Part shown: positions 13,620 through 21,527 of the stretch, piece after piece
Layout: the number at the start of each line of letters is the position of its first letter
Numbering within the stretch: the first letter of the stretch is position 1
From: Polaromonas sp.
GTDB lineage: Bacteria > Pseudomonadota > Gammaproteobacteria > Burkholderiales > Burkholderiaceae_C
Assembly (NCBI GenBank): GCA_030654695.1
Contig: JAURWY010000009.1
Location: 1-64,000 of the forward strand
Length of the DNA stretch: 64,000 bases
Direction of reading: 5' to 3'
The notes under the pieces: model-generated
Told to the model about the DNA's origin: nothing
The model's input: the letters and a program-made list of their open reading frames with translations, nothing else
The model's database searches: none
Made by a program: the position numbers and the translations under genes

Positions 13620-16117
13620 ATCCGACACTTTTAGCCAATCCGCTGACGGCAACCGATATAACTGACATAACCCACTCGCCCAAAACAAACGACGAGTTCC
13701 TTAGCGCCATTTTTACCGGCTTGACCGACAGCCAGCGTCCTTTTGTCCTTGGCTTCAGCGGCAAACCCAAAGAGCGCAAAGCATGGGCCGGTGGTGCTTG
13801 GCAGTTTGGCAAAGTTGGCACTGAGAACGCCAGCCAAAACTGGTACTTCAGTTTGGCCGTTTTTGAGCCTGCCACCGATGGTTATCACCGACGTGAAAAA
13901 GACTGTGTGGCTTTGCTGGGCGTGATGCTCGACGACATTGGAACCAAGGCTAAACCGCTTGACCGCCTGAGCGCCTGCCCGCCGAGCTACATCATCGAAA
14001 CCTCAGAGGGCAACTTTCAAGCGGGTTATTTATTCGACACGCCGCAGACTGATCTGGAAGCCGTCACGGGCTTGAATCAGAGCCTTGTCGAAGCTGAACT
14101 GTGCGACCCCGGCGCTAAGTCGCCAGCTACGCGCTACGGTCGTTTACCCTTCGCCAGCAACGGCAAGACGACGCCAGCGTTCGAGTGCAAGCTGACCGAA
14201 TGGCATCCCGAGCGCCGCTACAGCATCAAGCAAATCATCGAGCAGCTTGAACTAGAGCCACCAAAACAAAAGGGTCGTCCGACGCGCAAATCAGGCGCTA
14301 CCCAACTGGAAGACGGCGTTTACTCTCCGCGACTTGCCGAGAATGAGGTGATTACAGCCCTCAAACAGCGCGGCTTATATAAGTCGCCACTGGGCAGCGG
14401 TAAGCACGACGTGACGTGTCCGTGGGTGCATGAGCACACCGACCAGACCGACCACGGGAGCGCCTACTTCGAGCCTAGCGACACCTTTCCCGTCGGTGGC
14501 TACAAGTGCCAGCACGGACACGGCGACATTTACAAAATAGGCAAGCTGCTTACCTTCTTGGCCGTCACCTTTACGGCAGCAAAGCACAAGCCAACGATCA
14601 AAGCCGAGGCTGGCGAGATTGGCCGAATTGCTGATGCAGCGGAAAGAGAACTAGCAGCGACTGGCCGTTATTACCAGCGTGGAGGCTTGATTGTTTCGGT
14701 TGCCAGTGACCCGGCCAGCAAGGAAACGACGATTCGGCCAGTCTCACAGCCTGCGCTGCTGCGCGCTTTGGCTGGCGTGGCCGTCTGGACGCGATTCGAC
14801 TCCCGAAGTGAATCTGACGTGGTGATTGACCCGCCTCAAAAGCACGTCGCTGTGCTGGCCGATTCTGAGCAGTACAACCATCTGGCAGCGCTGGCCGGTA
14901 TTGCCCGACAGCCGCACCTGCGCCTAGACGGTTCGATTGTTAGCGAGGCAGGCTTTGACGAAATGACCGGATTGTTCGGCGTATTTGATGCGCGTCAGTT
15001 CAACATTCCAGACAAGCCAAGCAAAGCGCAAGCGGCATCGGCACTGGCAGAGCTGCGCACACTACTGGCTGAGTTCTCCTTTGCCAATCAGCACGACGAA
15101 GCTGCTGCGCTGGCCGGCATCTTAACCGCCGCCATTCGTCAGAGCCTGCCATTGGCGCCAATGATTCATATCCGAGCGCCGCAAATCGCCAGCGGGAAAA
15201 GCTATCTCAGCGGAATCATTGCGGCATTCGCCAGCCCTAGCAGCCCGTCAGCGGTAGCGTTCCCAACTTCTGACGAGGAATGCGTAAAGCTGCTTTTGGC
15301 AACACTACTTGCAGCACCTGGCTGCGTGATTTTCGACAACCTGACCAGCGACTTGATTCCGTTCAAAAGTCTTTGCAGCGCCTTGACCGAGGAATCATTG
15401 ACGGGCCGCATTTTGGGCGTCAGCAAGACGGCGACAGTTGGCACACGGTCTTTGTTTCTTTCATCTGGAAACAACGTCGATGCAGTCAAAGACATGGCGC
15501 GCCGCTGCATCACGATCAATATCGACCCGCAAGTGGAGACGCCAGCGACAAGACAATTCAAGTCTGACCCGCTGGCGTCTGTGCGACTTGACCGCGCGCA
15601 CTTTGTCTCGCTGGCCTTGACCGTCGTCAGAGCGTGGATTATGTCGGATGCTGAGGTCTTGCCATGCAAACCGCTTGCCAGCTATGGGCAGTGGTCGTCG
15701 TGGGTACGCCAGCCGCTGCTGTGGCTTGGCTTTCCAGACCCTGCTGAAAGAGTCTTTGAGCAGCTTGCGCAAGACCCCGACCGTGAGACGCTGGGCCGCT
15801 TGCTGCACGTTTGGAGCAAAGCCTTTGGTAATGAGCCAACCATGATTAGGTCGGCATCCTCTGCCGCTGTCTTCAACGTCGAATTAATGGAGACCTTGCG
15901 CGAAGTTGCCGAAGAACGCGGCTTAATCAACAACCGTCGTCTAGGCCGCTGGATTGCGCGACACGCTGGCCGGATTGTTGACGGTCTACGCTTTGAGCGC
16001 GCAAGCGGAACAACGTCGGCAGAGCGCTGGATTGCCAAATCGGTTATGTCGGTTAAAGCGGTTTCATTCCCCGAACTGCCGGAAAGTGTCGACGAAATTT
16101 GCGAGGTGGAATTGTGA
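13616..16117 (+). CDS. Primase-helicase-like replication protein
   Basis: The 833-residue multidomain protein begins with a RepB/AEP-like primase region (about residues 95-215, with VMLDDIGTKAK and QAGYLFD). In AEP primases the acidic pair after the beta strand and the downstream basic/His residues form the active site. A zinc-binding segment with Cys and His ligands (CPWVHEHT, CQHGHG) lies at about residues 267-302. The C-terminal half is an ATPase with a divergent P-loop (IASGKS, about residue 525) and a Walker B-like GCVIFDN (about 569). It probably primes and unwinds element DNA during helper-driven replication. The P-loop lacks the usual first glycine, so ATPase competence should not be assumed. 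Confidence 0.75.
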   Translation: MNPTLLANPLTATDITDITHSPKTNDEFLSAIFTGLTDSQRPFVLGFSGKPKERKAWAGGAWQFGKVGTENASQNWYFSLAVFEPATDGYHRREKDCVALLGVMLDDIGTKAKPLDRLSACPPSYIIETSEGNFQAGYLFDTPQTDLEAVTGLNQSLVEAELCDPGAKSPATRYGRLPFASNGKTTPAFECKLTEWHPERRYSIKQIIEQLELEPPKQKGRPTRKSGATQLEDGVYSPRLAENEVITALKQRGLYKSPLGSGKHDVTCPWVHEHTDQTDHGSAYFEPSDTFPVGGYKCQHGHGDIYKIGKLLTFLAVTFTAAKHKPTIKAEAGEIGRIADAAERELAATGRYYQRGGLIVSVASDPASKETTIRPVSQPALLRALAGVAVWTRFDSRSESDVVIDPPQKHVAVLADSEQYNHLAALAGIARQPHLRLDGSIVSEAGFDEMTGLFGVFDARQFNIPDKPSKAQAASALAELRTLLAEFSFANQHDEAAALAGILTAAIRQSLPLAPMIHIRAPQIASGKSYLSGIIAAFASPSSPSAVAFPTSDEECVKLLLATLLAAPGCVIFDNLTSDLIPFKSLCSALTEESLTGRILGVSKTATVGTRSLFLSSGNNVDAVKDMARRCITINIDPQVETPATRQFKSDPLASVRLDRAHFVSLALTVVRAWIMSDAEVLPCKPLASYGQWSSWVRQPLLWLGFPDPAERVFEQLAQDPDRETLGRLLHVWSKAFGNEPTMIRSASSAAVFNVELMETLREVAEERGLINNRRLGRWIARHAGRIVDGLRFERASGTTSAERWIAKSVMSVKAVSFPELPESVDEICEVEL

Positions 16118-16476
16118 GCGCCGACGCACTGATTCGCCGAGCGATGGATGCAGGCGTCGAATTACGGATGGTGGACGGCAAGATCAAATTGATCGGCAAG
16201 CACGAAGCCGTCACCAGAATGATCGAGCCATTGCGCCGCTACAAAGCTGACGTTCTACGCTGGTTGAATCGCCCAACCAACGACCCAACCAACGACCCCA
16301 CCAACGACCGAACAGTTCAAGAGACTGACTGGAAGCCATTGGCGAAGGCTTACCACGAGCACCACTTCAACTGCGTGACCTGCTGTGGCGCAGGACAAGG
16401 CCGAGGTCTTCGCTGTGGTGCAGGTGCAGCGCTGTGGCGTAGTTATGCAGACACTGAAAAGGAGGCGATCCAATGA
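16114..16476 (+). CDS. TubC N-terminal docking-domain-like protein with PTND repeats
   Basis: The product has 120 residues from the GTG at 16114, which overlaps the primase stop (GTGA). Residues 3-52 resemble the TubC N-terminal docking domain known from polyketide/NRPS subunits and also common in mobile elements (LIRRAMDAGVELRMV, RRYKADVLRWL). A tandem PTND repeat (three copies) links it to a Cys/His-rich C-terminal part (HHFNCVTCCGAG) that may bind metal. In mobile elements such proteins usually sit beside primases, so a protein-protein adaptor role at the replication complex is plausible but unproven. Confidence 0.6.
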   Translation: MSADALIRRAMDAGVELRMVDGKIKLIGKHEAVTRMIEPLRRYKADVLRWLNRPTNDPTNDPTNDRTVQETDWKPLAKAYHEHHFNCVTCCGAGQGRGLRCGAGAALWRSYADTEKEAIQ

Positions 16477-16658
16477 TCACTTTTTACTTTGCAGAGCTAG
16501 TGATGCAGGTGCTCAAAACCTTATGCCGCAAGCTGGGCGACCCAGCCGGACGGACTGCCCTAGCAAAGCGCGCTATCGAATGGGCCTTGCGTAAAGCAGG
16601 GTTCAGCAAAGCCCGCACCCAGCGTCTTATCTTCAAACTTTGGACACCAATCAAATGA
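16473..16658 (+). CDS. Hypothetical small basic protein of the element
   Basis: The 61-residue protein has a hydrophobic start and a strongly basic helical remainder (KRAIEWALRKAGFSKARTQRL). No family is recognised. ATGA overlaps join it to both neighbours. Confidence 0.45.
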   Translation: MITFYFAELVMQVLKTLCRKLGDPAGRTALAKRAIEWALRKAGFSKARTQRLIFKLWTPIK

Positions 16659-16825
16659 CTACTGAACAGCAAATACTCGCCGCAACAATGCAAATCCTTC
16701 GCTATGCAGAGATGGCCGAAGCCCGAGCCGCAAGGGGCCAAAAGATGCGCGATGAGATTGACAGCCTCGACAAGCGCCTGACCAACTTCATGCAGAAAAT
16801 GCGAGAGGTTTTACCTAACACTTGA
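16655..16825 (+). CDS. Hypothetical small coiled-coil protein
   Basis: The product has 56 residues from the ATG overlapping the previous stop. It is nearly all charged helix with heptad-like spacing (AEARAARGQKMRDEIDSLDKRL), so a short coiled coil is likely. It is the last gene before the repeat-containing gap upstream of the capsid gene. Confidence 0.45.
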   Translation: MTTEQQILAATMQILRYAEMAEARAARGQKMRDEIDSLDKRLTNFMQKMREVLPNT

Positions 16826-16898
16826 CAAGTATGTTAGCATTGCGGCAAGTAACGCAAGTTTAAAAAATGCGTTACGCCGAGTGACTGCCGAAGCAACC

Positions 16899-17000
16899 CA
16901 GCGCGATGCTGCAAGCCGAGGCAAATCACCCGACCAAAGAGGTTGCCGCAGCGCGATGCTGTGGGGGTGACATAGGCCGGACTGGAACAGCGCGATGCTG
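16899..17000 (+). repeat. Three copies of CAGCGCGATGCTG upstream of the capsid gene
   Basis: Identical 13-mers lie at 16899-16911, 16949-16961 and 16988-17000. Each can fold into a small hairpin (CAGC with GCTG). The intervals are 50 and 39 bp. They lie in the 217-bp gap between the replication-type genes and the capsid gene. They could be binding sites for a regulator or terminase (packaging signal), or structured RNA elements in the capsid leader. Confidence 0.7.
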
Positions 17001-17042
17001 CCACGGGCAAATGCTTCACTTAACCAACCTGAAAGACTCACA

Positions 17043-18122
17043 ATGTCCAACGAATTCCAAGCCGTCCAAGACGGTATCAAGTCCCTTCAAGACAAACTGT
17101 CTGGCGAACTGAAAACAGCCCTCACTGCACAAGACGCGAAATATGATTCGCTGCTGCTGGAGCTGGGCCAAAAGTCCGACCGCCTCACTACTGGCAAATC
17201 AGCCGGTACGCTGGGTGACAGCTTCATCAAATCATTCGACGCCGAGCGCGCACTGTTTCAAAAGACCGGCAGTGTCCGTCTGGAAATCAAAGCCGCTACC
17301 GACGCTGTGACTACTTCAAGTGGCCGCAACGTCCTGAATGGCGGAGTGGGTGGTGTTGGTGCTGGTAACTTGCTGGGCCTGCAAAACGCCTTGACCGTTC
17401 GCCCAACACCCGGCACGACCGCAGTCGAGTACAGCCGCTACACAGGCCAGCAAGGTGCAGCCGCTATTCAAGCCGGTGAAGGTGCGGGCAAAGCAGCCGT
17501 TCGTCCTGACCACAGCTTGATTACACAAACAGCCATGACGATTGCCGGTTTCAGCAAGATGAGCCGCCAAGCCATGACCGACAGCGCCGAACTGAAACGA
17601 GCCATTGACACGACCTTGACGCGCTCAGTCAATAGCGCGCTTGACGTTGCACTGACAACAGGCGGCACAGGCTTTACAGGCGGCTTTACCGCTTTGGCTA
17701 CCGTCAGCACTTCGCTGGTCTATGACACGCTTGTGGACGCGATTAGCGAGGCTGTGGCATCAATGCAGGTTGCAGGCTTTAACCCTGACGTGGTGAGCGT
17801 GAACCCTGCTGATTGGCTTGCCGTTGTGGTTGCCAAAGGTACGGCCAACGACCACTATTTAAGCGGTAACTATCTGGGTGCGTTGCCGATTGAAATGCGT
17901 GGCCTGCGCGTGGTGCTGAGTCCAACGGTTGCAGTCGGTACTGCCTTGCTGATTGATTCCGCACACGCTGAGTTGCTTATCGTGGACGGCTTCTCAATCG
18001 AAGTCGGCTACGTGGCTGATGACTTCACCAACAACCTTGTAACGGTTCTGGGTGAGATGCGAGCTATTCCAGTGTTCCGCTCAGTCGGTGCAATGCGCTT
18101 GGTGACACCAGCCGCAGCATAA
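17043..18122 (+). CDS. HK97-family phage major capsid protein
   Basis: The 359-residue product has an N-terminal helical, charged region (about residues 1-70, coiled-coil-like) resembling the delta/scaffold domain of HK97-type capsids. The HK97 fold region follows: E-loop region around TPGTTAVEYSRYTGQQGAA, spine-type segment SLITQTAMTIAGFSKMS, and A-domain segments GFNPDVVSVNPADWLAV and VGYVADDFTNNLVTVLGEM. The start at 17043 is chosen over 16995 because the latter lies in the repeat region. No prohead protease gene accompanies it, so processing of the N-terminal domain would depend on a helper phage or not occur. Confidence 0.85.
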   Translation: MSNEFQAVQDGIKSLQDKLSGELKTALTAQDAKYDSLLLELGQKSDRLTTGKSAGTLGDSFIKSFDAERALFQKTGSVRLEIKAATDAVTTSSGRNVLNGGVGGVGAGNLLGLQNALTVRPTPGTTAVEYSRYTGQQGAAAIQAGEGAGKAAVRPDHSLITQTAMTIAGFSKMSRQAMTDSAELKRAIDTTLTRSVNSALDVALTTGGTGFTGGFTALATVSTSLVYDTLVDAISEAVASMQVAGFNPDVVSVNPADWLAVVVAKGTANDHYLSGNYLGALPIEMRGLRVVLSPTVAVGTALLIDSAHAELLIVDGFSIEVGYVADDFTNNLVTVLGEMRAIPVFRSVGAMRLVTPAAA

Positions 18123-18181
18123 AGAATTGCAGTCTTCATCGGACAGTAAAGCGGCAAGTCAAGCCGTGCAATGAATTGACA

Positions 18182-18279
18182 GCCGGTAGCAAGTAGGGAT
18201 GCTTGCGTGACCGGCAACTATTTCACTGAGGGGATGGGGTCTAGCGGAACTTGAAAAGTATCGTTTCTTAAGTACCGCT
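18182..18279 (+). promoter_or_regulatory. Two stable hairpins between capsid and terminase genes
   Basis: The first is a nested hairpin, with GCCGGT (18182-18187) pairing with ACCGGC (18210-18215) and inner GCAAG (18189) pairing with CTTGC (18202-18206). The second pairs AGCGG/ACTT (18243-18252) with AAGT/CCGCT (18270-18279). Both lie in the 196-bp gap before the terminase start, with no T tract after either, so neither is a simple terminator. A packaging site or a translational control region is possible. Confidence 0.5.
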
Positions 18280-18318
18280 TGACCACTTCGCTTTTACAAA
18301 CATGGAGCGTTTTCACTT

Positions 18319-18783
18319 ATGAAAGTTATTAAGCCACCCAACCGGATGCACTTTGCAGCGATGGCCGACAAAAGCCCCCGCATACAGCCGCCGTTATCAA
18401 TGAGCGCCGCTGGTCAGCTTGTCTGGCATCAAACCGTGGGCGCACTGCCTTCAAGCTGGTTTGCAGCCGAGCACAGCGCCATGCTGGTGAGCTATTGCAA
18501 CCACGTTACCCGCGCTGCTCAAATCGAAGCCGCACTGTCTACGCTTGACCCGCTGGCCGACCTAGAGCAGTTCGACAAGCTGGCAAAGCTGGCCGCTGGT
18601 GAATCAGCCAAGGTTTTGATGTGTGCCAGAGCCATGAGATTGACCCAGCAAAGCCGCTTGAAGGCCGAAACAGCATCGAGCCGTGGCCTAGGTGCTGCCA
18701 GTGCTGCCGCCGCCAGTAGGAAGCCGTGGGAGACCGGCGAGGCTGACGTGTCCGAATATTTCAACGACTTAATAGCGAGGTGA
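18319..18783 (+). CDS. Phage terminase small subunit (P27/Terminase_4-like)
   Basis: The 154-residue protein has the LSMSAAGQLVWHQTVGALPSSWF segment (residues about 27-49) and the long helix EHSAMLVSYCNHVTRAAQIEAAL. Both are typical of P27-like small terminases, which recognise packaging sites and load the large subunit. No large terminase exists in the element, so this protein would have to redirect a helper's motor to element DNA, the strategy known for PICIs. It lies downstream of the capsid gene, the reverse of the usual phage order. Confidence 0.75.
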   Translation: MKVIKPPNRMHFAAMADKSPRIQPPLSMSAAGQLVWHQTVGALPSSWFAAEHSAMLVSYCNHVTRAAQIEAALSTLDPLADLEQFDKLAKLAAGESAKVLMCARAMRLTQQSRLKAETASSRGLGAASAAAASRKPWETGEADVSEYFNDLIAR

Positions 18784-18787
18784 CAGC

Positions 18788-18940
18788 ATGACAAAAGCAC
18801 AATTCGACGACCTCATGCAAGGCTTGAAATTATTGGCCGTGGAGATGCGAGCGACCCGGCAACTGGTGATTGACGCTATCGCAGACATTAGCGACTTACA
18901 AGCCAGAATTGCTCAAGTGGATGGCCGCTTCGACGAGTGA
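18788..18940 (+). CDS. Small coiled-coil protein after the terminase gene
   Basis: This open frame encodes 50 residues from ATG 18788 to TGA 18938-18940, starting four bases after the terminase stop. The product is helical (FDDLMQGLKLLAVEMRATRQ, SDLQARIAQVD) with heptad character. It is followed directly by a terminator, so it is the last gene of the plus-strand unit. It could be a terminase or capsid partner; no family is recognised. Confidence 0.5.
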   Translation: MTKAQFDDLMQGLKLLAVEMRATRQLVIDAIADISDLQARIAQVDGRFDE

Positions 18941-18961
18941 CCAGAGCAGCGACTACAAACC

Positions 18962-18990
18962 AACCCAGCATTAAAACCGCTGGGTTTTTT
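18962..18990 (+). terminator. Rho-independent terminator of the capsid/terminase unit
   Basis: AACCCAGC (18962-18969) pairs with GCTGGGTT (18979-18986) around a nine-base loop, followed by a T run to 18990. Confidence 0.88.
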
Positions 18991-19054
18991 GTTGTCTGGT
19001 GCAAGTAGGTTATGTAGGACAAATAGGTTTCAAACCGCCGACCGGCTGAAAGTG

Positions 19055-19465
19055 TCAGCGAATTTTCCTCGGCTTCAAGCAGTACGTGTACAGGCTACGC
19101 AAGCCCTCCAATTTGTAGACTAGCGCTCCTAGATTGCCTTCGCCGTGGCTTTCGTCGGTAACGGTGTATCGGTTGTCTTCTAGCTGCGTCAGCGTCAATT
19201 CCTGCTGCTCCTCCTGCTCCCAGTCGCGCATGAAGGTTTTGAAATCAAGTCCTTCCTTTTTGCTGGGGGCCATTGCTGCTTTGATCGCAACGGCCAATTG
19301 ATTGACTGCGCCGGGTCGGTCGGCTGTGTTGCGCCGGTGGTCGGCGTCGCTCTTATCCCAGACGGCAAACAAATTATCAATTTGACCGTCTACCTTTGCG
19401 CGCTGCTCTGTTTTGAACTTAGCCTTCCAATACTCAGCGGTTTCGGTTGTCGGTTTCTCGCTCAT
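19055..19465 (-). CDS. Hypothetical protein coupled to the integrase
   Basis: The 136-residue acidic helical protein is rich in Glu/Gln (WEQEEQQELTLTQLED) and has no recognised domain. Its start overlaps the integrase stop by ATGA, so it is co-translated with it. In satellites the gene in this position is sometimes a repressor or recombination accessory, but no helix-turn-helix is evident here. Confidence 0.5.
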   Translation of the reverse strand: MSEKPTTETAEYWKAKFKTEQRAKVDGQIDNLFAVWDKSDADHRRNTADRPGAVNQLAVAIKAAMAPSKKEGLDFKTFMRDWEQEEQQELTLTQLEDNRYTVTDESHGEGNLGALVYKLEGLRSLYTYCLKPRKIR

Positions 19466-20625
19466 TTTGTGCCTTCCAAAAACGCTGAGGTGGCGCGTTC
19501 CATTGCGTCGCGTACTGGGTCAACGTCAGCAATTCGCTGGTAGATGGCAGCCGCCTGCATCGACTTGTGCCCTAGCGCCTTCGCATTGATCGCAGTGTTA
19601 GCGCCAGTCCTGACAAGCCATGACCCCATTGTTCGACGAAGGTCGTGAATGCGGAGGTCGGTTAACCCTGAGCGCCGCCGCAGTGTTGCCCATGCGCGCT
19701 TAGGTTCCTGATAGTGTCCTGTCTGGCTTTCGGCGGGAAACACCCACGGCGAGGTTTCACCTATTGCAGCTTTCAGCACCTTGAGCAGCGTTACAGCTTC
19801 GGGGACAAGTGGAATATTCATTTCCTCACCCGCTTTGGCATCGGCGGCAGGAATGCGCCAGATACTGTCTGCAAGGCCAATATCAGCCCACTTCATAGCA
19901 AGCACGTTTGAACGTCGTGCGCCGGTGAGCAGGCACAGCATGAAGAAACTTTTACTCGGTTCTTCTGATTCCTCAAGCGACTGAAAAAAGATGGATAGCT
20001 CTGCCGGTTGCAGATACCGCGTTCTCGACGTTTCAGTGTTCTTTTTGACATGAGCCGCTGGGTTAGAGCCGGTAAAAGTGCCCTCCTTCGCCGCCCAATT
20101 GAAAGCCGCTTTGACCATCGACACGCACCTATTCGCCGTGGTCGGCGTGGTCTTTGAAACCTCTCGGTGCAAGGCGCGAATGTTCTCGACGCTGACTTCT
20201 GAGAGCTTACGCGACCCTATTGCAGCGTCAACGTGCTTGGTGTTGAGCCACTGATATGCCGCGAGGCTCCGAGGCTTCATTGTGGTGTTGCCGAGGTAAT
20301 CGGCCAGCAATTCAGAGAATTTGGTTTCGCCGCGCTTTGCCCGTGCTGGTGCAGCATGACTCAAACCGACAGCGAGATCCGCAATTATCTTTTTAGCCGA
20401 CTCCCGCGCATTAACCGGCGTCAGCTTGTCAGCACTGCCGATGGTGATGCGTTCCAAAGCGCCGCCCTTCTTTCGAGCCAGCACAGCGTAAGTCTTAACC
20501 CCTTTGGCCGTGACCCTGAGATACAGTCCCGGCGTGGCTTCATCACGGTAGTCGTCGCGCTTCCCCGCCGCCGCGTTCGGCAGTTCTTTGATTGCTGTTT
20601 GTGTAAATCTGAATTTCTTGCTCAT
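19462..20625 (-). CDS. Tyrosine recombinase of the tRNA-Arg element
   Basis: The 387-residue integrase is read from ATG 20625, which has AAAGG upstream; the longer frame to 20685 has no support. It has an N-terminal DUF4102-like arm-binding domain (GLYLRVTAKGVKTYAV) and a SAM-like domain (about 100-195). The catalytic residues are Arg237 (TGARRSN), His327 and Arg330 (HDLRRT), His353 (LGH) and Tyr362 (IYQRI). It is intact. It faces inward from attR, the standard place for the recombinase that uses the 3' end of a tRNA gene. GGGGTAAC repeats in its promoter suggest autoregulation. Confidence 0.93.
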   Translation of the reverse strand: MSKKFRFTQTAIKELPNAAAGKRDDYRDEATPGLYLRVTAKGVKTYAVLARKKGGALERITIGSADKLTPVNARESAKKIIADLAVGLSHAAPARAKRGETKFSELLADYLGNTTMKPRSLAAYQWLNTKHVDAAIGSRKLSEVSVENIRALHREVSKTTPTTANRCVSMVKAAFNWAAKEGTFTGSNPAAHVKKNTETSRTRYLQPAELSIFFQSLEESEEPSKSFFMLCLLTGARRSNVLAMKWADIGLADSIWRIPAADAKAGEEMNIPLVPEAVTLLKVLKAAIGETSPWVFPAESQTGHYQEPKRAWATLRRRSGLTDLRIHDLRRTMGSWLVRTGANTAINAKALGHKSMQAAAIYQRIADVDPVRDAMERATSAFLEGTK

Positions 20626-20637
20626 TGCCAACCTTTC

Positions 20638-20656
20638 GGGGTAACACCGGGGTAAC
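20638..20656 (+). repeat. Right arm repeat in the integrase promoter
   Basis: GGGGTAACACCGGGGTAAC differs from the left-arm copy at 12725-12743 by one base and has the same orientation. It lies 13 bp upstream of the integrase start, so occupancy would block integrase expression. Confidence 0.6.
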
Positions 20657-20787
20657 AGTTTTTGTAAAACTTGGTGAAGTTTCAATGTTACCCATAAAGG
20701 TTGGACGATAGTTAACTATATGATTTATATAGGGTTATAAAGGTAAATAAAGCTGTGGGTCGGTAGATAAAAAAGGGCTAAAACAGA

Positions 20788-20836
20788 CTTCTAAGCTGAG
20801 GGTCGGGGGTTCGATCCCCTCCGGGCAGACCAATAG
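20788..20836 (+). repeat. attR core (49-bp direct repeat)
   Basis: It is identical to 12633-12681 and contains the tRNA-Arg 3' half without its 5' half, so it is not a functional tRNA gene. Confidence 0.95.
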
Positions 20837-20898
20837 ATACAACGCATCAGTGCAGCACAGAAAATAGCCACAAGCTTTCAGGAACACCGGGGTATCAC
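20837..20898. repeat. Degraded left-arm-like sequence outside attR
   Basis: The chromosomal side of attR resembles the inside of attL (12682-12744). Shared pieces, in the same order, are ACAACG/GCAACGA, CACAGAAAA/ACAGAAAAAG, TAGC and AACACCGGGGTA. Similarity by eye is moderate, about two thirds. It looks like the left arm of an earlier related element whose body has been lost. The 140 bp up to tRNA-Leu show nothing recognisable. Confidence 0.45.
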
Positions 20899-20981
20899 TG
20901 CGCTTAAGGGCTTAAGGGCTTAACAAAGCCAATACTTGCTGATTGGCTACAGTCAAGAGAATTGAGTTGGCTAAAAGAAGA

Positions 20982-21068
20982 TGGTGCCCCGGACCAGACT
21001 TGAACTGGTAAGACCTTGCGATCGAGAGATTTTAAGTCTCTTGTGTTTACCGATTTCACCACCGGGGC
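20982..21068 (-). tRNA. tRNA-Leu (TAA)
   Basis: The 87-nt class II tRNA has a long variable arm, acceptor GCCCCGG, anticodon loop CTTAAAA (anticodon TAA) and encoded CCA at 20982-20984. It is the last member of the gly-cys-gly-leu cluster, equivalent to E. coli leuZ. Confidence 0.95.
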
Positions 21069-21261
21069 TGCGGAGAATTATGCCTCTTTTACAGGCCTGA
21101 CTGCGTTAAATAGTTGCTGCAAATCAGACTCAAATTGGCATCAACTCCACGGCACCGAACAAAGCCCTCAGAGTGCTTGCTCTTGAGGTTATTTTCTACG
21201 AATCAGTAGGCTTTGATCTTGACGAACATAGATATTGACATTCGTCGGGCTGCATAGACAA

Positions 21262-21293
21262 AAAAGACAGCACTAAAAAAAGTGCTGTCTTTT
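21262..21293. repeat. Hairpin downstream of tRNA-Gly copy 1
   Basis: AAAAGACAGCACT (21262-21274) pairs with AGTGCTGTCTTTT (21281-21293), a perfect 13-bp stem with A/T ends. It is a bidirectional terminator or processing hairpin. A diverged copy follows the second tRNA-Gly. Confidence 0.7.
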
Positions 21294-21298
21294 GAATT

Positions 21299-21374
21299 TG
21301 GAGCGGGAGAAGAGTCTCGAACTCTCGACCTCAACCTTGGCAAGGTTGCGCTCTACCAACTGAGCTACTCCCGC
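21299..21374 (-). tRNA. tRNA-Gly (GCC), copy 1
   Basis: The 76-nt tRNA has anticodon loop TTGCCAA (anticodon GCC), acceptor GCGGGAG pairing with CTCCCGC, and encoded CCA. It is identical in sequence to the copy at 21528-21603. Confidence 0.95.
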
Positions 21375-21381
21375 AATGGAG

Positions 21382-21455
21382 TGGAGGCGCGACCCGGAGT
21401 CGAACCGGGCTAACTGGATTTGCAATCCAGTGCATAACCGATTTGCTATCGCGCC
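21382..21455 (-). tRNA. tRNA-Cys (GCA)
   Basis: The 74-nt tRNA has acceptor GGCGCGA, anticodon loop TTGCAAA (anticodon GCA) and encoded CCA. It sits between the two tRNA-Gly copies. Confidence 0.95.
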
Positions 21456-21491
21456 GCTTTAACAACGATTTGATGTACGCGTTCCGAATAG

Positions 21492-21523
21492 AAAAGGACA
21501 GCATTTTGAAGTGCTGCCCTTTT
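21492..21523. repeat. Hairpin downstream of tRNA-Gly copy 2
   Basis: AAAAGGACAGCA (21492-21503) pairs with TGCTGCCCTTTT (21512-21523) with one mismatch. It is a diverged copy of 21262-21293 at the same distance from its tRNA-Gly. Confidence 0.65.
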
Positions 21524-21527
21524 AATT

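Noticed and set aside
16899-17000. CRISPR array
   Set aside because: The repeats are only 13 bp, unevenly spaced and three in number, with no cas genes in the window.
20788-20836. Second tRNA-Arg gene
   Set aside because: Only the 3' half is present; the acceptor 5' strand and D-arm are missing, so this is the attR core.
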